Shown here piece after piece: positions 1 to 7,565 of a stretch of DNA of 64,000 bases. Under the pieces are notes generated by a model, which did no database searches, was not told where the DNA came from, and was given only the letters and a program-made list of their open reading frames with translations. Made by a program: the position numbers and the translations under genes. The stretch covers positions 491,668 to 555,667 of the forward strand of contig LR594585.1 in assembly GCA_901538445.1 (NCBI GenBank), written 5' to 3'. Numbering within the stretch: position 1 is the first letter of the stretch; each line of letters opens with the position of its first letter. This stretch comes from Gemmataceae bacterium (lineage in GTDB: Bacteria; Planctomycetota; Planctomycetia; Gemmatales; Gemmataceae).

Positions 1-144
1 GAGAAGATCCGGGTGACGAAGTTCAAGGTCCGCGCGTACGCCGAGTACCTGAGCGGGGAGCGGGACCGGCTGGACCGGGCCGTAGCCGCCGCCGAGGCCG
101 AGCTCCGGGCCAAGGTCGAGGCCCTCGCGGCCGTGCCCGCGTGA
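1..144 (+). CDS. C-terminal end of an unidentified protein (partial)
   Basis: The window opens inside a plus-strand reading frame that codes 47 residues before a TGA at 142-144. The visible tail is highly charged and helical (Glu/Arg/Lys-rich, ending AAVPA) and could be a coiled coil. The protein cannot be identified from this fragment. It lies 67 bases upstream of the next small gene on the same strand, so it may belong to the same transcription unit. Confidence 0.55.
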   Translation, partial: EKIRVTKFKVRAYAEYLSGERDRLDRAVAAAEAELRAKVEALAAVPA

Positions 145-211
145 CGCTCGGCCGCAACGTGTTCCGGGCCGGCCCGCGGCGGGCCGGCCGTTCCCCTTCG
201 AGGAGGTCATC

Positions 212-499
212 ATGCCGGCGACAACGGCGTGCGCGGCCGCGCGCACGGTGGCGTTCCTGTCGGCCCCGGCCCTGTGGCCCGCGTGGCCGTTCCTCCCGGT
301 GGTCCGCCGGGCCGGGGGCCGCGAGGACCTCGGGGTCGTGTTCGACGCCCGGGCGGCCGGACTCACCGGCCGGTCCTCAACAGTTTATCTGACGAACCTG
401 TTCGACCTGCCCGCCACGTGGGCGGCGTTCCTGGCGCTGCCCCGCGAAACCTACGACGGGGCCGACGAGGTCGCGGCCGCGGGGTGGGCGATCGACTGA
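212..499 (+). CDS. Small hypothetical protein (95 aa)
   Basis: ATG at 212 follows a clear ribosome-binding site (GAGGAGG at about 199-205). The N-terminal 30 residues are hydrophobic and could form a signal or membrane segment; the rest is mixed with an acidic tail ending AGWAID. I do not recognise the family. It is 18 bases upstream of the clamp-like gene, which suggests co-transcription. Codon use matches the neighbours. Confidence 0.6.
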   Translation: MPATTACAAARTVAFLSAPALWPAWPFLPVVRRAGGREDLGVVFDARAAGLTGRSSTVYLTNLFDLPATWAAFLALPRETYDGADEVAAAGWAID

Positions 500-517
500 C
501 ATCCGAGCGGAGGGACC

Positions 518-1870
518 ATGATCCTGTTCACCCGCGCGGTCGCGCGGGACGTCCGGGCGGTGCTCGCCCGGTGCGCGTCGGGGCGGCCCCGCGGCCCAGC
601 CCCGACGGTCGTGGTGCGGGCGTGCGGCGGCCAGAGGACGGTGACCGCGACCACGCCTGGCGGTGTGATGGTGGTCCACACGACCCCGGCTCCCGACGCG
701 CCCGACGGCGTCGCGGTCGTGCCCGCGGCGGTCCTCGCCGACGTCGAGGGGGCCGCGGACACCGCGGTGGTCCTGGACCGCGCGTCGAAGGGCCGGGGCA
801 CGGTGCGGTGGGAGGCCGGGGGCGCGGCGCACGCGCGGCCCGTCGAGTTGATCCTCCCCGGCACGCAGCACGACGCCCCGGTCGTGCCCGAACTGACCCC
901 GGTCGCCGACCGGCTGCTCGTTGCACTGGACGCCTGCGGTCGGGCCGCGGCCCGGGACGACGGGCGGTACGCGCTGTCCCGGGTGCAGCTCCGGGGCCGC
1001 GCCGGCACTGTGGTCGGCACCGACGGGAAGATCGCGGTGCTGTTCAACGCGCTCGCGTTCCCGTTCGCCGACGACGTGCTCGTGCCCGCGGTTCCCGTGT
1101 TCGCGTCGAAGCCGCTGGCCCGGGCCGGCGTACGGGTCGGTCGGGCCCCCGCGCACATGGTCGTGGCCGCGGGGCCGTGGGCGGTGTTCCTGCCGGTCAC
1201 GACCGGGGCCCGGTACCCGGACGTCGCCGCCGTAATCCCGCGGCACGCGGCGACCACCGTGACCCTCGACCCCGCGGACGCCGAGGCGGTGCTCGCCGCG
1301 CTCCCGGGCCTGCCCGGGGCGGCCGACGAGCACCGCCCGGTGACCCTCGACGCGGGCCCGACCGTTGCGGTCCGCGGCTTGGACGCGGGCACCGGCGCGG
1401 TCCGCGCGGTGGTGCTGGAACGGTCGGCGGCCGCGGGGCCGCCGGTGCGGATGGCCCTGGACCGGCGGCTCCTGGCCCGGGCACTGGCGCTCGGGTGCCG
1501 CGTGCTGAAGGTGAGCACGGACCGGACGCTGGTGGCCGAAGGGGACGGGGTCACCGCGGTGGTCGCGGCCCTCGACCCCGACCTGGCCGTGCCGCCCGCG
1601 GGCGACGCGGGCTCGGCCGCGGCCGTGAACACCGAGAGGAGCGCGTTGATGAAGACGACCGATGTGCCCGGCCCGGCGGCGTTGCGGGGCGACCCGCAAG
1701 ACCCGCTGGTTGCCGCGGAGGAACTCCGCGACGCGCTGGCCGACGCGGCCGCGAAGGCGGCCCGGCTGGTGGCCGCCTTGCGGGCCGGGCGGAAGGAGAA
1801 GAAGGTGCTGGCGAGCGTGTACGCCGGCCTCAAGCAACTGAACTTGGGTGCCCCGGACGGGAAGCCGTGA
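518..1870 (+). CDS. DNA polymerase sliding-clamp (beta-clamp)-like protein with C-terminal extension
   Basis: The protein has 450 residues. Its central part reads like DnaN clamp domains: a strand pair with VVGTDGKIAVLFN at about residues 165-177, and a later YPDVAAVIPR (about 230-239), which resembles the YPD-x-x-x-V-I-P signature of beta clamps, followed by another three-strand unit. This is fold-level recognition only; divergence from chromosomal DnaN is large. If right, it would encircle DNA and hold a polymerase. Residues 378-450 form a separate Lys/Ala-rich helical tail that begins at an in-frame ATG (1649) with its own GAGAGGAG ribosome-binding site, so two genes may have fused or a second product may be made. 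The clamp-like part matches the size of three-domain clamps. Confidence 0.55.
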   Translation: MILFTRAVARDVRAVLARCASGRPRGPAPTVVVRACGGQRTVTATTPGGVMVVHTTPAPDAPDGVAVVPAAVLADVEGAADTAVVLDRASKGRGTVRWEAGGAAHARPVELILPGTQHDAPVVPELTPVADRLLVALDACGRAAARDDGRYALSRVQLRGRAGTVVGTDGKIAVLFNALAFPFADDVLVPAVPVFASKPLARAGVRVGRAPAHMVVAAGPWAVFLPVTTGARYPDVAAVIPRHAATTVTLDPADAEAVLAALPGLPGAADEHRPVTLDAGPTVAVRGLDAGTGAVRAVVLERSAAAGPPVRMALDRRLLARALALGCRVLKVSTDRTLVAEGDGVTAVVAALDPDLAVPPAGDAGSAAAVNTERSALMKTTDVPGPAALRGDPQDPLVAAEELRDALADAAAKAARLVAALRAGRKEKKVLASVYAGLKQLNLGAPDGKP

Positions 1871-1889
1871 CGGGGACGAGGAGGCGACG

Positions 1890-2363
1890 ATGATCGAGGT
1901 GCTGCACAAGATCGGGGCGGTGGGGGCGCGGCTGGCGGCGGCCGGGCGGGAGGCCCGGGCGGCGTCCGCGGCGGCGACCGGGGACGCCACGGACCACGTG
2001 ACCCAGGCGGTCGGGGCCGCGGCGGCGGAAGTGGTCCGGGCCGCGGTGGTCGGGGCCGTGGCCGCGGTCGTGCGGGGGTCCCGGGGCCGGTTCCCGGTGG
2101 CCCGCGGCGGGGACCCGTGGGGCGCCGGCGACGCCGACACGGTGCTCGACGACGGGGACGACGGGGACGGGTACGACGCGCCGGCCGGTCCGGCGGGCGG
2201 GGCGGGGTGGGCGCGGGCGACCCGCGCGGCGGGGGCGGCGCTGACGGTGGCGGCCGGGGCCGCGGCGTCGGTCCCGGGCGGGCGGCTGGTCGCGGCCGGG
2301 CTCGGGGCGGCCGCCGCGGTCGCGGCCCTGGCGGCCCGGGCCGCCGAGGGACCGAAGGACTAA
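1890..2363 (+). CDS. Small Ala-rich putative membrane protein (157 aa)
   Basis: I chose the ATG at 1890 because ACGAGGAGGCG directly precedes it; an upstream in-frame start at 1848 would overlap the preceding gene and has no such site. The N-terminal half is an amphipathic Ala/Arg helix. An acidic linker (repeated Asp-Gly, about residues 75-95) follows, and then a hydrophobic Ala/Gly/Val C-terminal region that could cross the membrane once or twice. No family recognised. The layout (helix, linker, hydrophobic tail) recurs in the next gene and in the gene at 40780. Confidence 0.6.
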   Translation: MIEVLHKIGAVGARLAAAGREARAASAAATGDATDHVTQAVGAAAAEVVRAAVVGAVAAVVRGSRGRFPVARGGDPWGAGDADTVLDDGDDGDGYDAPAGPAGGAGWARATRAAGAALTVAAGAAASVPGGRLVAAGLGAAAAVAALAARAAEGPKD

Positions 2364-2463
2364 CGGCCGAGGGAATGGAACTCACGCGCACTGGTTCCCG
2401 ACGCCCGTCGAGCCGGCGGTCGGGTCCGGTGCGCCACGCACCACACACAACACGGAGAGCGAA

Positions 2464-3066
2464 ATGAATGCGACGACGAACGGGGTGCTGCGGTCGAAGC
2501 GGCCGCAGCTGACCGACGCGATCACGAAGCTGGACGACATGGTCGACGGGCTGGCGACGGCGATCCCCGGGGCGGTCGCGGACAGCGTCCGCGAGGTGCT
2601 CGGGCCGGCCCTGACCGCCGCCCTCACGGACGCGATCCGCGGGGCCGTGAAGGAGGCCGTGGCCGAGGCGCTGGCCGAGACCCGGGCCGTTTCTTCGGTG
2701 GCCCCGGTGCCGCCCGTGGTCCCGCCGCCGGTGGTTCCGGCCCCGCGGCCGCGCCCGGACCGGTGGGCGGCGGTGCGGGCCCTGGCGGCCGAGGCGAAGG
2801 CGTGGGTCGTGAAGCACGCCGCGCCGGTGGCCGCGCGGGCGGCCCTGGGGTGGGCCGCGGTGCGGCTCGTGGGCGGGGCCACCGTGCGGTCCCGCGCGTC
2901 CCTGGCCGCGACGGTGCTCACCGCCGCGAGTGCCGCCCTGGTCGGGTACGCAGCCGGCCCCCTGGGGGCCGCGGCCCTCCTCGGGCTCGGGAGCGGGGCC
3001 GCCGCCGCGGTGGCGGTGTGGGCGGCACCGCTCGTCGGCCTGTGCGTCGCCCTGCGGGGCGAGTGA
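2464..3066 (+). CDS. Ala-rich helical protein with hydrophobic C-terminus (200 aa)
   Basis: ATG at 2464 follows GGAGAGCGAA. Residues 10-75 form a long amphipathic helix with a repeating Ala-Val-x-x-Ala pattern (for example GAVKEAVAEALAE). A Pro/Val linker (about 80-98) follows, then two or three hydrophobic segments to the end. It looks like a small membrane-anchored helical protein. A decayed copy of the helical and linker region lies at 5522-6009, so the gene has been duplicated locally. Function is unknown. Confidence 0.65.
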   Translation: MNATTNGVLRSKRPQLTDAITKLDDMVDGLATAIPGAVADSVREVLGPALTAALTDAIRGAVKEAVAEALAETRAVSSVAPVPPVVPPPVVPAPRPRPDRWAAVRALAAEAKAWVVKHAAPVAARAALGWAAVRLVGGATVRSRASLAATVLTAASAALVGYAAGPLGAAALLGLGSGAAAAVAVWAAPLVGLCVALRGE

Positions 3067-3074
3067 CGACCGGT

Positions 3075-3311
3075 TCAGGAGATTTCGGCGGCCCGGAGGA
3101 GCGCGACGAGGTCGGTGCCGTACGCGCGGCACAGGGCGGCGAGCTCGACCACGTCGACCCGCCGCTCCCCGCTCTCCACCTTCGACACGAAGCTCGCGTA
3201 CGCGCCGAGCTTCGCCGCGACGTCGGCCTGGGTCAGGCCCGCGGCCTCGCGGGCCCGGCGGAGGGCCGCGGTCAGCCGGCGGTACGCGGCGGTGTGCTGG
3301 GACTTGTCCAA
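3075..3311 (-). CDS. XRE-family (helix-turn-helix) transcriptional regulator
   Basis: The protein has 78 residues from a TTG start at 3311. A longer reading from TTG 3365 would start inside the palindromic operator, so I prefer the inner start. The sequence has a classic HTH_3 domain: LRRAREAAGLTQADVAAKLG (helices 1-2), then SFVSKVESGERRVDVVELAALCRAYG (recognition helix and helices 4-5). It is short, as expected of a simple Cro/CI-type repressor. It faces away from the GYF_2 gene at 3404, and the shared 92-bp gap holds inverted repeats that it probably binds, giving autoregulation and control of the neighbour. Confidence 0.85.
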   Translation of the reverse strand: MDKSQHTAAYRRLTAALRRAREAAGLTQADVAAKLGAYASFVSKVESGERRVDVVELAALCRAYGTDLVALLRAAEIS

Positions 3312-3344
3312 TGCGCCACCCGTTGGGAGTGGCGGCAACCTAAG

Positions 3345-3375
3345 TTGGGAAGTACGATTTCCCAAAATGGGAAAT
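3345..3375. promoter_or_regulatory. Candidate operator: overlapping palindromes between XRE and GYF_2 genes
   Basis: Two interlocked inverted repeats share a half site: TTGGGAA(7 nt)TTCCCAA at 3345-3365 and ATTTCCCA-AAA-TGGGAAAT at 3357-3375, a perfect 8-bp dyad with a 3-nt centre. The patch is AT-richer than its surroundings. The position between divergent genes, one of which codes an XRE repressor, makes an operator likely. Confidence 0.65.
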
Positions 3376-3403
3376 TGATCACGCGACTCACGGGGGTGCT
3401 GCG

Positions 3404-5125
3404 ATGGCCGAGGCGACGTGGTACGTGGCGGCGGAGGGCGGGGCGGTAGGGCCGTTCGACCTGGCCCGCCTGAAGCAGATGGCGGCCGCCGGGGCCCTCG
3501 CCCGGGGCGACCTGGTGTACCCGGCCGGGGGCTCCGAGTGGGCCGCGGCCGCGACCGTCCCCGGGCTGTTCCCGCCGCCCGCGGCGACGCCAGCAGCGGC
3601 GGCGCCAGCAGCGGCGGCGACGGTGCCGCCCCGGTGCGTGTCGTGTGGTGCGGCGTTCGGCCCCCCCGACCCGATGGGGGGCGACGTCAGTTGCTCGGCG
3701 TGCGGGGCCGTGCGCGGGGCGTACCTCGCGGGCCTCACGGCCGCCTTCGCGGCGGCGTTCGCGCTCGCGGTGCTCGCCGCGGCCCACGCCGGGAGCGCCT
3801 GGCTGCGGGTGGCCGCGGTCGCGGCCGCCGGGTTCGCGGCGTGCTGGCTCCCCGTGACGCGGGACAAGCGGCTCCGCACGGCCGGGGCCGGCGGTCGGGG
3901 AGAACCGGCCCCGGGGGCTCAAACGCCGCGGCACGTGCGGGCCTGGACGGCCGCGGCGTGTGCGGCGTACCTCGGGGCGGCCGCCCTCGCCCTGTGCTGG
4001 TTCGCCCCCGGGCCCGACGGACCCGGGACGCCACCCGCGCCGCTCCCGGCCCCCGCGGCCCCCGCGGCCTTCCCCGGGTTCGTGCTCCGCGGCGGTGCGT
4101 TCCGGGACGGCGACGCGATCACGGTCACGACCCGGACCGACGTCACCGGCGGCCGCGTCCGGATCACGCACCCGGACGGCTCGTCCGAAGAAGGGGCCTT
4201 GACGTCGAACCGCCTGCGGTCCGACGAGTGGACCCTCGGGCAGGTGGCCGGCCGGGCCCCGTACAGGATGACCGCCCGGATGCTGCGCTCGGACCTCCGG
4301 GAGCAGATCGGGGACGGCCCGGCGACCGACCGCACCGCCCCGCCGGGGCTCGCGGGGGCCCTCGTCGCCGAGTTCTCGCGGGCGTCCCCCGGGGCCCCGT
4401 GGTCCAAGCGCCTCGCCCCCGCGGTCCGCGCCGCGCTCGAGCGGGCGGGGGGGGAGTTGCTCGATCGGGCGAACGACGACGTCGAGGCGTGCGAGGCGTG
4501 GGACCCGCGGGACGAACTCTACCCCACCGGGCCGGTGGGCGTGGGCCACGAGTGGGTCCGGGCCGGGGCCGGGGTGCGGGCGCTACTGGGCGGGCGGGCC
4601 GGGGACGACGTCGACGGCGAGGTCCGGCTCCGCTTCGAGGGGTTCGTGCCGCTCCGGGGGGCGCCGTGCGCCCGGGTGACGTTCTCGGTCACCGGCCGGG
4701 GGACCATCCGATTGGGGGACGCGGGGCCGATGTCGTTCACCCTCGTGGCGACGGGGACCGTGGTCCGCTCGATCGAGTGCGGCGTCGACGTGTGGTTCTC
4801 GATGACGGGGACGCGCACGAACACCTGGCGCGTTCCGGGCCAGGCCGGCGCGTCGACGGCGGTGCTCACCACTCCCCTCACCGTCACGGAGCGGGTGACG
4901 GTCCGCCCGGGTCCGCCGGCCCGTGACGGCACGGGGACGCGGTCCGCCGTCACGGACGCGGACATCGACGCATACGTCGCATTTCTGTGCGGCCGCGGGG
5001 GCGGCGCGGTCCCGCAGGCTCAGGCGACGCCCTCCGGCCCGCCTGCCGACGGGGCCCCGATGGTGCCCCCCGGGCGGCGGCCGAAGACCGGCGGGCTCTT
5101 CAAGTACCTGAACCCGAAGCCGTGA
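3404..5125 (+). CDS. GYF_2 domain / zinc-ribbon membrane protein
   Basis: The protein has 573 residues. Residues 4-50 read as a GYF_2 domain (WYVAAEGGAVGPFDLARLKQ ... GDLVYP), a fold common in planctomycete and bacterial envelope proteins that binds proline-rich peptides. An Ala-rich linker follows, then a zinc ribbon with two CxxC pairs (CVSC and CSAC, about 77-104). Three hydrophobic segments (about 107-155 and 185-205) fit membrane anchoring. The remaining ~350 residues form a soluble domain I do not recognise. A Gly/Pro-rich tail ends the protein. It is transcribed divergently from the XRE gene and followed by a strong terminator at 5223. Confidence 0.75.
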   Translation: MAEATWYVAAEGGAVGPFDLARLKQMAAAGALARGDLVYPAGGSEWAAAATVPGLFPPPAATPAAAAPAAAATVPPRCVSCGAAFGPPDPMGGDVSCSACGAVRGAYLAGLTAAFAAAFALAVLAAAHAGSAWLRVAAVAAAGFAACWLPVTRDKRLRTAGAGGRGEPAPGAQTPRHVRAWTAAACAAYLGAAALALCWFAPGPDGPGTPPAPLPAPAAPAAFPGFVLRGGAFRDGDAITVTTRTDVTGGRVRITHPDGSSEEGALTSNRLRSDEWTLGQVAGRAPYRMTARMLRSDLREQIGDGPATDRTAPPGLAGALVAEFSRASPGAPWSKRLAPAVRAALERAGGELLDRANDDVEACEAWDPRDELYPTGPVGVGHEWVRAGAGVRALLGGRAGDDVDGEVRLRFEGFVPLRGAPCARVTFSVTGRGTIRLGDAGPMSFTLVATGTVVRSIECGVDVWFSMTGTRTNTWRVPGQAGASTAVLTTPLTVTERVTVRPGPPARDGTGTRSAVTDADIDAYVAFLCGRGGGAVPQAQATPSGPPADGAPMVPPGRRPKTGGLFKYLNPKP

Positions 5126-5222
5126 CGCCGGTCGCCGCCCGGATTAGCGGTCCCCGGCACCGTGCCCGCCCCGGTCCGACCCGGACCGCCCAGTGGAACC
5201 GCTCCGCTCCGCTCGGGACGAG

Positions 5223-5267
5223 CCCGGTGCGGGCCGCCGGTGGCGGTCCGCACCGGGTGCTTTTCTT
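5223..5267 (+). terminator. Rho-independent terminator after the GYF_2 gene
   Basis: CCCGGTGCGG (5223-5232, allowing one base) pairs perfectly with CCGCACCGGG, and an inner GCCGCC/GGCGGT pair extends the stem. TGCTTTTCTTT follows at once. The stem plus T-tract is a convincing terminator in this GC-rich context. Confidence 0.75.
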
Positions 5268-5521
5268 TAGCCCTCGGTCGCAACAGTGGCCGGGGCGGCA
5301 CGGTCCGTGGAAGTTCCCCTGGGGAGAACGGCCCGTACCGGTGCGTCTGCACCGTCCGCTCGCGGGGCGGGGTGGTCGGTGCGGACGCAGCGGACGCACG
5401 GAGGCGATCGACTTCCTCACCGCGATCGAGCCGTCTCGATGGTCGACACGTTGGCCGCACGGCGGGCGAGACCACCATTCACGGGGAGAACACGAAGAGA
5501 GGGAACGGGACGCGACAACCG

Positions 5522-6009
5522 ATGCGGCCGCTCGCGGACGTGACCACCAAGCTCGACGGCGACCGACCGGCTGGCGATCCCCGGGGGTCGTTGCCGAGGG
5601 GTCCGCGAGGCTCTCGGGCCGGCGCTCGCGGCGGCGATCAAGGCCGCCGTCAAGGAAGCCGTGGCCGAGGTTCTTAAGGAGCGTAACGGCCACGGGGCGG
5701 AGCCCGCTCCGGTCCCGCCGCCCGCGGTGCCGCCGGCCCCGGAACCGCCGAAGCTCGGCCCGTGGGCGAAGGTGCCCGACGACCCGGTGGCGTTCGCCCG
5801 CGGGTTCATGGCCGGCGCGTTCGGCCCCGAGGACCCGGACCCCAACTCACCCGCACCACACCGGGTGGCTCACCACCGTGGACGCATTCCTCACCACCCT
5901 CACCCCAGAACACCAGGCGTGGGAAACTGAGGCGGGGATCGCCGCCGAGGCCACGTGTATGGATGCCGGGTGGCTCGCCGCGCTGGACGTGGTCATGCGG
6001 CGGGGTTGA
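5522..6009 (+). pseudogene. Decayed paralogue of the helical gene at 2464
   Basis: DNA from about 5530 to 5690 aligns with the helical part of the 2464 gene: the CTCGACGGCGACCG segment matches its LDDMVDGL region, and the bases after 5590 read VREALGPALAAA then VKEAVAEVL in another frame. The usable frame changes at least twice. The last 50 residues, which look natural (GWLTTVDAFLTT ... LDVVMRRG), are again in a different frame from the Pro-rich linker at 5700-5830. No single start-to-stop reading survives. I take it as a duplicated gene broken by small indels. Confidence 0.6.
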
Positions 6010-6029
6010 GTTCGAGCCCGGAGGTCGCC

Positions 6030-6224
6030 GTGGCGTTGCAACGCGGGAGGTCACTCGGGTCGCGACTGGCCCACCTGGAGGCACGCGTGCCCGCGGCTCC
6101 GATCGAGTCCACCGGCCCGCGGACCGAGGACGAGTGGCTGGCTGCGTTCGAAGCCATGGGAGCGTTCGACAGGCAGGTCTCCTGGCTTACGGCTCGTAGC
6201 GAGTTCCGGGCGGCCTTCCCGTGA
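6030..6224 (+). CDS. Small hypothetical protein (64 aa)
   Basis: GTG at 6030 is preceded by GGAGG (6020-6024). The product is a short, charged, helical protein (LAHLEARV, then DEWLAAFEAMGAFDRQVSWL). No family is recognised. It follows the pseudogene after 20 bases. Its stop codon lies inside a short hairpin (GTGACG-GG-CGTCAC, 6221-6234) that also forms the 3' edge of the cobalamin riboswitch on the opposite strand. Confidence 0.5.
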   Translation: MALQRGRSLGSRLAHLEARVPAAPIESTGPRTEDEWLAAFEAMGAFDRQVSWLTARSEFRAAFP

Positions 6225-6231
6225 CGGGCGT

Positions 6232-6345
6232 CACCGTGGCGAAGAGTGCCCGAGACTCTGACCGAATACAGCAGCGGCCCTGCGCCGGATTCTCACCGGC
6301 TTCCCTTTTCATCGCCCCGCACGCGGCGGGGCGAACCTGTCAGAA
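6232..6345 (-). promoter_or_regulatory. Cobalamin (vitamin B12) riboswitch without an adjacent target gene
   Basis: Read on the minus strand, the sequence has the conserved cobalamin core in order: AGGTTCG, a GC hairpin (CGCCCCGC/GCGGGGCG), GATGAAAAGGGAA, GCCGGTGAGAATCCGGC, GCAGGGCCGCTGCTGT, then GTCAGAGTC and GCCACGG. This matches the consensus (GGGAA-x-x-GGTGAgAATCC ... GCCgCTGT ... GCCACtg). It would sense adenosyl- or methylcobalamin in an mRNA leader. Nothing coding is visible downstream on the minus strand before the XRE gene 3 kb away, so it appears orphaned or antisense to the 6030-6224 gene. Confidence 0.8.
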
Positions 6346-6389
6346 GAAGAAAGCAATCTTTGATGCTTTCGCGTGTCAACAGAAGATCG

Positions 6390-6405
6390 TTGAACTTAAG
6401 TTCAA
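6390..6405. repeat. Perfect 16-bp palindrome in AT-rich patch
   Basis: TTGAACTTAAGTTCAA is a perfect palindrome inside a roughly 200-base AT-rich stretch (about 6345-6550) that contrasts with the GC-rich surroundings. It lies upstream of the riboswitch on that switch's strand, where a regulator site could sit. A TTGACA hexamer on the minus strand at about 6374-6379 could be a -35 element. No function is proven. Confidence 0.4.
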
Positions 6406-6546
6406 GATTGAAAAAATCTAGAATCCAAGCGGATAATTATGTATGTAATGAAGAGATGGGCCTACGTGATCTCTCATCCAGGAAAAAGCATGTCGCTGGT
6501 CGCGACCACAAGAACAGACTCCGGGTTCACCAGTCTGCTGAACACA

Positions 6547-7565
6547 TCATTTGGGACCCACAGAGCGTTCGCGCGCCGCGCCCAACTCGACTCGCATCTC
6601 CTTCAGGACATTCGTATAGGTGGCGTCCCGGGCCAGATTTTTATACTCCTCTTTATCGTGATCGTGGTCATAGAGTTCTTCTCCGGCTTTGCCCCACGAG
6701 GTGAAGCGCCAGCGCCGCGTTCGGACGGATTCGCCGTCGCCGTTAAGTGTGTACGCGCTTCGTCTTTGCCAGTCGTCTCGAGTCGGTTCTTCGAGCAAAG
6801 GACGTAGACTCCTGCCCTGCACGAGGGCCGGTATTTTGGAGCCGGCTCCGGCCAGATCGGCCAGAGTCGGGTACAGATCTACCAATTCAACGAGAGCCTC
6901 TGACTTTTTCCCCCAAGCGGCTTTATGCCTCGGTGCAGAAATGATCAGCGGGACGCGCGTCGAGTCCTCGAATAGGCTGAGTTTTTGCCAGCAGTCATGC
7001 TCCCCAAGGTTGTACCCGTGGTCCGATACAAAGACCACAACCGTGTTCTGGCGTAGCCGGAGCCGGTCCAGAGCATCGAGGAGCTTCCCGACTTGCTCAT
7101 CCATGAAACTCACGCTTGCGTAGTAGCCTGCGATTGCCTCTTGTTGGGCCGCCTCACTCATTTTGTATCGCAAGGCGTTGCTCATCCGCCTGCCGGGTTC
7201 CGGCACGTCATCGAGGTCACCAACTGGCACCTTGGGGGGGACCATGTCAGTCGGCGCGTACTGGCGAGCCCACCGGCGTGGGACAACGAACGGGACGTGT
7301 GGGCGGACGAAGCCCACGGCGAGGAAGAACGGCGCTTCGGGCTTGATGCGCTTGTCGCCCGGCGATGTGGTCCGTGAACTCCGGCTTTCGAGAATCGCGA
7401 CGGCCTGCTGGGCCGAGAGTACGTCCGCTTGTGTTGCGGCGGCATCATCGACTTCGAGCGTCGCGAACTTGGTGCCCCAGTCCCGGTCCGGGGTAAGGTC
7501 CCTCAACTTGCCAGGAGTTCGGGACTCCGGGGCGCAGACGTTGTACGTCCAGTCCCACGAGTCCG
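6547..7565 (-). pseudogene. Sulfatase (iduronate-2-sulfatase type), 5'-truncated
   Basis: The natural protein part starts around DSWDWTYN and runs about 340 residues to a TGA at 6547. It has sulfatase hallmarks: AVGFVRPHVPFVVP, GYYASVSFMDEQVGKLLDAL, VVFVSDHGYNLGEHDCWQKLSLFEDSTRVPL and a C-terminal ELYDHDHDKEEYKNLA. The family normally starts about 150 residues earlier with the metal-binding DD motif and the CxPSR cysteine that becomes formylglycine; both are missing. Upstream the frame runs antisense through the DUF1552 gene, so the N-terminus was lost at a junction near 7565. It would be inactive. Confidence 0.8.

Noticed and set aside
229-1893. 554-residue Arg/Gly/Pro-rich frame
   Set aside because: Shadow of the clamp-like gene in a different frame; composition typical of GC-rich antisense or offset reading.
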